Assembly: GCA_002307905.1 (NCBI GenBank)
Contig: DBUL01000218.1
Location: 13,713 to 22,823, forward strand
Origin: Rhizobiaceae bacterium UBA1291
GTDB lineage: Bacteria; Pseudomonadota; Alphaproteobacteria; Rhizobiales; Rhizobiaceae
DNA: 9,111 nucleotides
Reading direction: 5' to 3'
Shown piece after piece: positions 6,950 to 9,111 of the stretch. Within the stretch, counting starts at the first letter, position 1, and every line of letters begins with the position of its first letter. The position numbers and the translations under genes are program-made. Below the pieces are notes generated by a model. The model did not search any database. It was not told the DNA's origin and worked only from the letters and a program-made list of their open reading frames with translations.

Positions 6950-7519
6950 TTACGCAGCCTCTTCCTGCGTATCATCGTCTTCAACAGCCTTGCCACGCTT
7001 TGGTCCCTTGGCGAGATTGACCTCAACGAGGCGGACGGCCTCGGTATCGGACATCTTGTTGACGGCAGCGATTTCGCGCGCCATACGGTCGAGGGCCGCT
7101 TCATAAAGCTGGCGCTCCGAATAGGACTGCTCAGGCTGGTTCTCGGCGCGAAAGAGATCACGGACCACTTCGGCGATCGAGATAAGGTCGCCGGAATTGA
7201 TCTTCGCATCATATTCCTGGGCACGGCGCGACCACATGGTCCGCTTGACGCGTGCCTTGCCTTGAACGACCTTCAGGGCACGCTCGACGAAATCGGTTTC
7301 CGAAAGCTTGCGCATGCCAATGCTTACGGCTTTGCCAACCGGAACCTTGAGTCGCATCTTGTCCTTCTCGAAATCGATCACGAAAAGCTCAAGCTTCATG
7401 CCGGCGACTTCTTGCTCTTCGATGGCGGTGATGATACCGACACCATGTGCCGGGTAGACGATCGATTCGCCGGTCTTGAAGCCTTGGCGCGTCGAAGATT
7501 TTTTCTGCTGAGTCGTCAT
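6950..7519 (-). CDS. carD: CarD-family transcriptional regulator (RNA-polymerase-binding)
   Basis: 189-residue protein from ATG 7519. CarD proteins bind the RNA polymerase beta subunit and stabilise open promoter complexes, especially at rRNA and stress promoters. The N-terminal Tudor-like RNAP-interaction domain is clear (about 10-70: GFKTGESIVYPAHGVGIITAI, then LKVPVGKA). The helical DNA-binding part carries the conserved Trp in RTMWSRRAQEYDAK and the SGDLISIAEVVRDLF segment (about 92-125). The tail is acidic (EDDDTQEEAA). An in-frame TTG nine bases upstream (7528) could start translation, but AGGGAG at 7537-7532 would lie only 3 nt from it and 12 nt from the ATG; MTTQQKK is the form I expect in rhizobia. 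The gene follows a long leader and ends facing the shared terminator. Confidence 0.93.
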   Translation of the reverse strand: MTTQQKKSSTRQGFKTGESIVYPAHGVGIITAIEEQEVAGMKLELFVIDFEKDKMRLKVPVGKAVSIGMRKLSETDFVERALKVVQGKARVKRTMWSRRAQEYDAKINSGDLISIAEVVRDLFRAENQPEQSYSERQLYEAALDRMAREIAAVNKMSDTEAVRLVEVNLAKGPKRGKAVEDDDTQEEAA

Positions 7520-7545
7520 TCGTTTCAAAAACTCCCTGTTATGCT

Positions 7546-7568
7546 CCCGGCATCAAGCCGGTGCCGGG
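7546..7568 (-). promoter_or_regulatory. GC-rich hairpin(s) upstream of the carD ribosome binding site
   Basis: CCCGGCA (7546-7552) pairs with TGCCGGG (7562-7568) around a 9-nt loop. Alternatively CCGGC (7547-7551) pairs with GCCGG (7557-7561) around ATCAA. The two folds exclude each other and lie about 10 nt upstream of the AGGGAG at 7537-7532, so they could affect carD translation. A functional role is unproven. Confidence 0.3.
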
Positions 7569-7639
7569 TCGGTCAGGCCCGGATGAGACGGGGGAAACCG
7601 TCGGGTCACTCCATCCTGATCCAGCCCCCACGCAAACAT

Positions 7640-7709
7640 CTCCATCGTCGCAACAGCAACGCGACCGCCGAGGTCGCTAGTGTCACGGTAACCGCATTGG
7701 ACGATGGAG
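7640..7709 (-). repeat. Nested inverted repeat in the presumed carD leader
   Basis: Perfect 10-bp arms CTCCATCGTC (7640-7649) and GACGATGGAG (7700-7709) enclose 50 nt. Inside lies a second perfect 6-bp hairpin, GCGACC (7661-7666) with GGTCGC (7672-7677). It could be leader RNA structure or a small RNA; nothing else in the sequence identifies it. Confidence 0.4.
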
Positions 7710-7764
7710 TTGCTTTCGTGATGGTTCAGGGCACACCAATGCCGCGAAGTGGAACAGTTCTAGC

Positions 7765-7793
7765 TTGTTACCACAAAAATATGAGTAAATCAA
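7765..7793 (-). promoter_or_regulatory. Candidate carD promoter
   Basis: On the minus strand, TTGATT (7793-7788), a 17-bp spacer and TAACAA (7770-7765) preceded by TGG, again an extended -10 form. It lies in the most AT-rich part of the gap. Transcription would start near 7758, giving a leader of about 240 nt. Confidence 0.3.
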
Positions 7794-7827
7794 TATTTTA
7801 CTGCCGCACTGCCACAATGCGACAGAT

Positions 7828-7846
7828 CACGCCCCAACGGGGCGTG
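7828..7846 (-). terminator. Hairpin downstream of fdxA, possible terminator
   Basis: CACGCCCC (7828-7835) pairs perfectly with GGGGCGTG (7839-7846) around a 3-nt loop, 60 bp past the fdxA stop. In the fdxA direction there is no U-tract after the stem, so it may be an RNA 3'-end stabiliser or Rho-dependent signal rather than a classic intrinsic terminator. Confidence 0.4.
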
Positions 7847-7906
7847 CTTTCTGCGGCTCCGTCCTGCCCAGTCCGAACTTCTTCGCCGCCACGGCTGGCG
7901 GGCCAA

Positions 7907-8245
7907 TCAATCCCCTGTCCCGGGCTTCGGCGAAAAATACTTCTCGTACTTGCCAGCCACGCCGTCCATCTCCTTTGACTCAGGCAACGGATCCCGCTTG
8001 ACAGTGATGTTGGGCCAAATCTTGGCATATTCCGTATTTATCTGTAGCCACTTGTCCAGACCCGGCTCCGTGTCCGGCTTGATCGCCTCGGCCGGGCATT
8101 CCGGCTCGCAAACGCCGCAATCGATGCACTCGTCCGGATGGATGACAAGAAAGTTCTCACCCTCGTAGAAACAGTCGACCGGACAAACCTCGACGCAATC
8201 AGTATATTTGCAGCGGATGCAATTATCAGTGACTATATAAGTCAT
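7907..8245 (-). CDS. fdxA: Seven-iron ferredoxin FdxA ([3Fe-4S][4Fe-4S])
   Basis: 112-residue cytoplasmic electron carrier of the Azotobacter ferredoxin I type. The cysteine pattern matches that protein with an offset of one: Cys9, Cys17 and Cys50 for the 3Fe-4S cluster, Cys21, Cys40, Cys43 and Cys46 for the 4Fe-4S cluster, plus free Cys12 and Cys25. The motifs [10 protein letters not shown] (17-26) and [12 protein letters not shown] (40-51) are intact, and the tail (about 55-112) has the usual extension with [12 protein letters not shown]. The start is supported by GGAG six bases upstream of ATG 8245. It is probably transcribed alone, with carD and the S4 gene each about 190-390 bp away. The redox partner is not evident here. 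Confidence 0.96.
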   Translation of the reverse strand: MTYIVTDNCIRCKYTDCVEVCPVDCFYEGENFLVIHPDECIDCGVCEPECPAEAIKPDTEPGLDKWLQINTEYAKIWPNITVKRDPLPESKEMDGVAGKYEKYFSPKPGTGD

Positions 8246-8372
8246 GCGGTACTCCAGGATCTCTTAGGCGCAGACGGCGTTCAAGCCTGTCTCGTCTGAC
8301 ATTCCATCAATGCGGCTGGCCAGGCATTTTCTGGACCGAGCGAGGTTAGGCTGAACAGGAAGTCAGCTACTG

Positions 8373-8400
8373 GTTTATCGGGGCTATAGCAAGGATAAAC
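8373..8400. promoter_or_regulatory. Dyad GTTTATC-N14-GATAAAC upstream of fdxA
   Basis: Perfect 7-bp arms (8373-8379 and 8394-8400) whose centres are 21 bp apart, about two helical turns, as expected for a dimeric regulator on one DNA face. It lies about 130 bp upstream of the fdxA start in the 8246-8434 gap. No known operator consensus is recognised with confidence. Confidence 0.25.
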
Positions 8401-8434
8401 AATTCGGAAAATGGCCGCAGGCGCGCACCGTTTT

Positions 8435-8848
8435 CTAATCCTCCGACCAGGGCTCACCTGGTTGCAGCCGATCGATGGCCCGTCGTTCCTTCTTGGTGGG
8501 GCGTCCGGAGCCGGGCAGCCGGGCAGCCTGTTCGAGAGCCCCCAGCAGATCCTCTTCAATCATCGACGGCGTCAAGTCCTCGTAGAGCAGGCGAGCCTCC
8601 TCGTAGGGTCCGCGGCGGTCACCCGCTGCGACGACGACAAGCACGATGTCGCGCTTCTGCAGCGCAACCTCGAGGCGGTCTCCCGGGAGTATCAAATGGC
8701 TGGGTTGACGCACGATCCGGCCATTGACCCGGACATGGCCACCCGATACGCGCTCCTGAGCAAGCGTGCGAGACTTCGAAATACGGGCGAAAAACAACCA
8801 CTTGTCGATGCGCTGGCGCGAACCGTTTTGTGGCCGTTTGTCGTCCAT
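8435..8848 (-). CDS. S4-domain RNA-binding protein (Hsp15/HslR-like)
   Basis: 137-residue protein with an S4 RNA-binding domain at about 11-62 (RQRIDKWLFFARISKSRTLA, then VSGGHVRVNGRIVRQPS and LPGDRLEV), followed by a basic tail containing GSGRPTKKERRAIDR (114-127), typical of Hsp15-like heat-shock proteins. In E. coli, Hsp15 binds stalled 50S subunits carrying nascent chain; a similar ribosome-rescue role is inferred here. Its ATG is one base after the stop of the upstream helicase gene, so the two are almost certainly co-transcribed and translationally coupled. It ends with TAG at 8435. Confidence 0.88.
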   Translation of the reverse strand: MDDKRPQNGSRQRIDKWLFFARISKSRTLAQERVSGGHVRVNGRIVRQPSHLILPGDRLEVALQKRDIVLVVVAAGDRRGPYEEARLLYEDLTPSMIEEDLLGALEQAARLPGSGRPTKKERRAIDRLQPGEPWSED

Positions 8849-8849
8849 C

Positions 8850-9111
8850 TTATTTCTTCATCTGCTCCTTGAGAGCGGCGAGTTTGGCGAAGGGCGAATC
8901 CGGATCGAGCGGCTTCTCCTTGCGCGGCAGCTTCGCCTCGAAGCGAGCGGGTTGCGGCTTTGCGTCACGGTCAGGCCGATTGTGCCGGTCCTTGCGCTCC
9001 GATCGATCGCCCTTGTGGTTGAAACCGCCACGACTGCCGTCCTTGTCACGGCCCTTGCCGCCATCACCGTCTCGGCGCCGCTCATCTCGTTGGCCTTCGC
9101 CTTGAGCTTCG
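8850..9111 (-). CDS. C-terminal tail of a probable ATP-dependent helicase (5' part outside window)
   Basis: Only the last 86 codons are present. The tail is low-complexity and strongly charged, rich in Gly, Arg, Asp and Lys (for example RDERRRDGDGGKGRDKDGSRGG cut short at its ends: GDGGKGRDKDG), and closes with PDSPFAKLAALKEQMKK before TAA at 8850-8852. I associate such a tail and ending with rhizobial helicase proteins encoded directly upstream of the S4-domain gene; no helicase motif is in the window, so the product name rests on this association. The basic and acidic repeats suggest an unstructured RNA-binding extension. Confidence 0.6.
   Translation of the reverse strand, partial: EAQGEGQRDERRRDGDGGKGRDKDGSRGGFNHKGDRSERKDRHNRPDRDAKPQPARFEAKLPRKEKPLDPDSPFAKLAALKEQMKK

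Larger units (their letters stand above)
7520..7906. promoter_or_regulatory. Gene-free stretch between carD and fdxA: carD promoter and structured leader
   Basis: About 390 bp with no credible gene on either strand. Reading toward carD it holds a hairpin behind fdxA (7828-7846), an AT-rich block (about 7763-7802) with a candidate promoter, a nested stem (7640-7709), and GC-rich hairpins close to the ribosome binding site (7546-7568). A leader of about 240 nt is long for an ordinary alphaproteobacterial gene. Confidence 0.5.

Noticed and set aside
7520..7528. TTG start for carD adding three residues
   Set aside because: It would lie only 3 nt from the AGGGAG; ATG 7519 gives the expected family N-terminus, though the TTG cannot be fully excluded.
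7262..7978. 238-aa plus-strand frame across carD, the gap and the fdxA end
   Set aside because: It overlaps two confident genes on the other strand and has no homology-like features.
8281..8559. 92-aa minus-strand frame overlapping the S4 gene end
   Set aside because: It is in a different frame from the S4-domain protein over half its length and shows no motif.
1..9111. CRISPR array, tRNA/rRNA genes, insertion sequences, integrase or attachment sites
   Set aside because: No regularly spaced repeats, no tRNA-like cloverleaf or rRNA segment and no transposase or integrase motifs were found on reading both strands.

Overview
The window looks like chromosomal DNA of an alphaproteobacterium, most likely Hyphomicrobiales and probably Rhizobiaceae. 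This is inferred from gene content: a CarD-family regulator, a seven-iron ferredoxin, an S4-domain protein and a helicase tail in one same-strand block, next to a capsule-export set and a large polyketide/fatty-acid synthase of the kind known from rhizobial K-antigen loci (RkpA). No database search was possible.

Left part (1-3787, minus strand): the N-terminal portion of a modular type I polyketide synthase (PKS). It reads through ketosynthase, acyltransferase and dehydratase domains and runs off the left edge. Its frame is broken once, by an in-frame TAG at 3152-3154 inside the ketosynthase. I read every codon from 3151 to 2 in this frame and found no second stop and no frameshift. The stop falls after the catalytic Cys and before both catalytic His residues. 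It is one transition away from a Gln codon at a place where the family often has Gln. The gene is therefore a recent pseudogene, a strain-specific nonsense allele, a sequencing error or, less likely, a split gene with reinitiation.

Middle (3788-6857): a divergent intergenic region of about 340 bp carries candidate promoters for both directions and a short dyad. It is followed on the plus strand by a compact operon for a KpsM-type ABC permease, its KpsT-type ATPase (4-nt ATGA overlap) and a KpsE-type periplasmic adaptor (4-nt gap). This is the inner-membrane half of a group-2-like capsular polysaccharide exporter. The divergent synthase plausibly supplies the acyl/polyketide part of a lipid carrier or anchor for the same polysaccharide. 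A very strong bidirectional hairpin terminator (6887-6919) closes the operon.

Right part (6950-9111, minus strand): reading in transcription order from the right edge, the C-terminal tail of a probable ATP-dependent helicase, an S4-domain (Hsp15-like) RNA-binding protein one base behind it, fdxA, then carD behind a long structured leader. This looks like a conserved housekeeping block. The terminator at about 6900 may mark its boundary with the surface-polysaccharide region.

No tRNA, rRNA, CRISPR array, insertion sequence or integrase was seen. The strongest observation is the nonsense codon in an otherwise intact-looking PKS beside a capsule exporter. I do not see evidence for a wholly new type of system.
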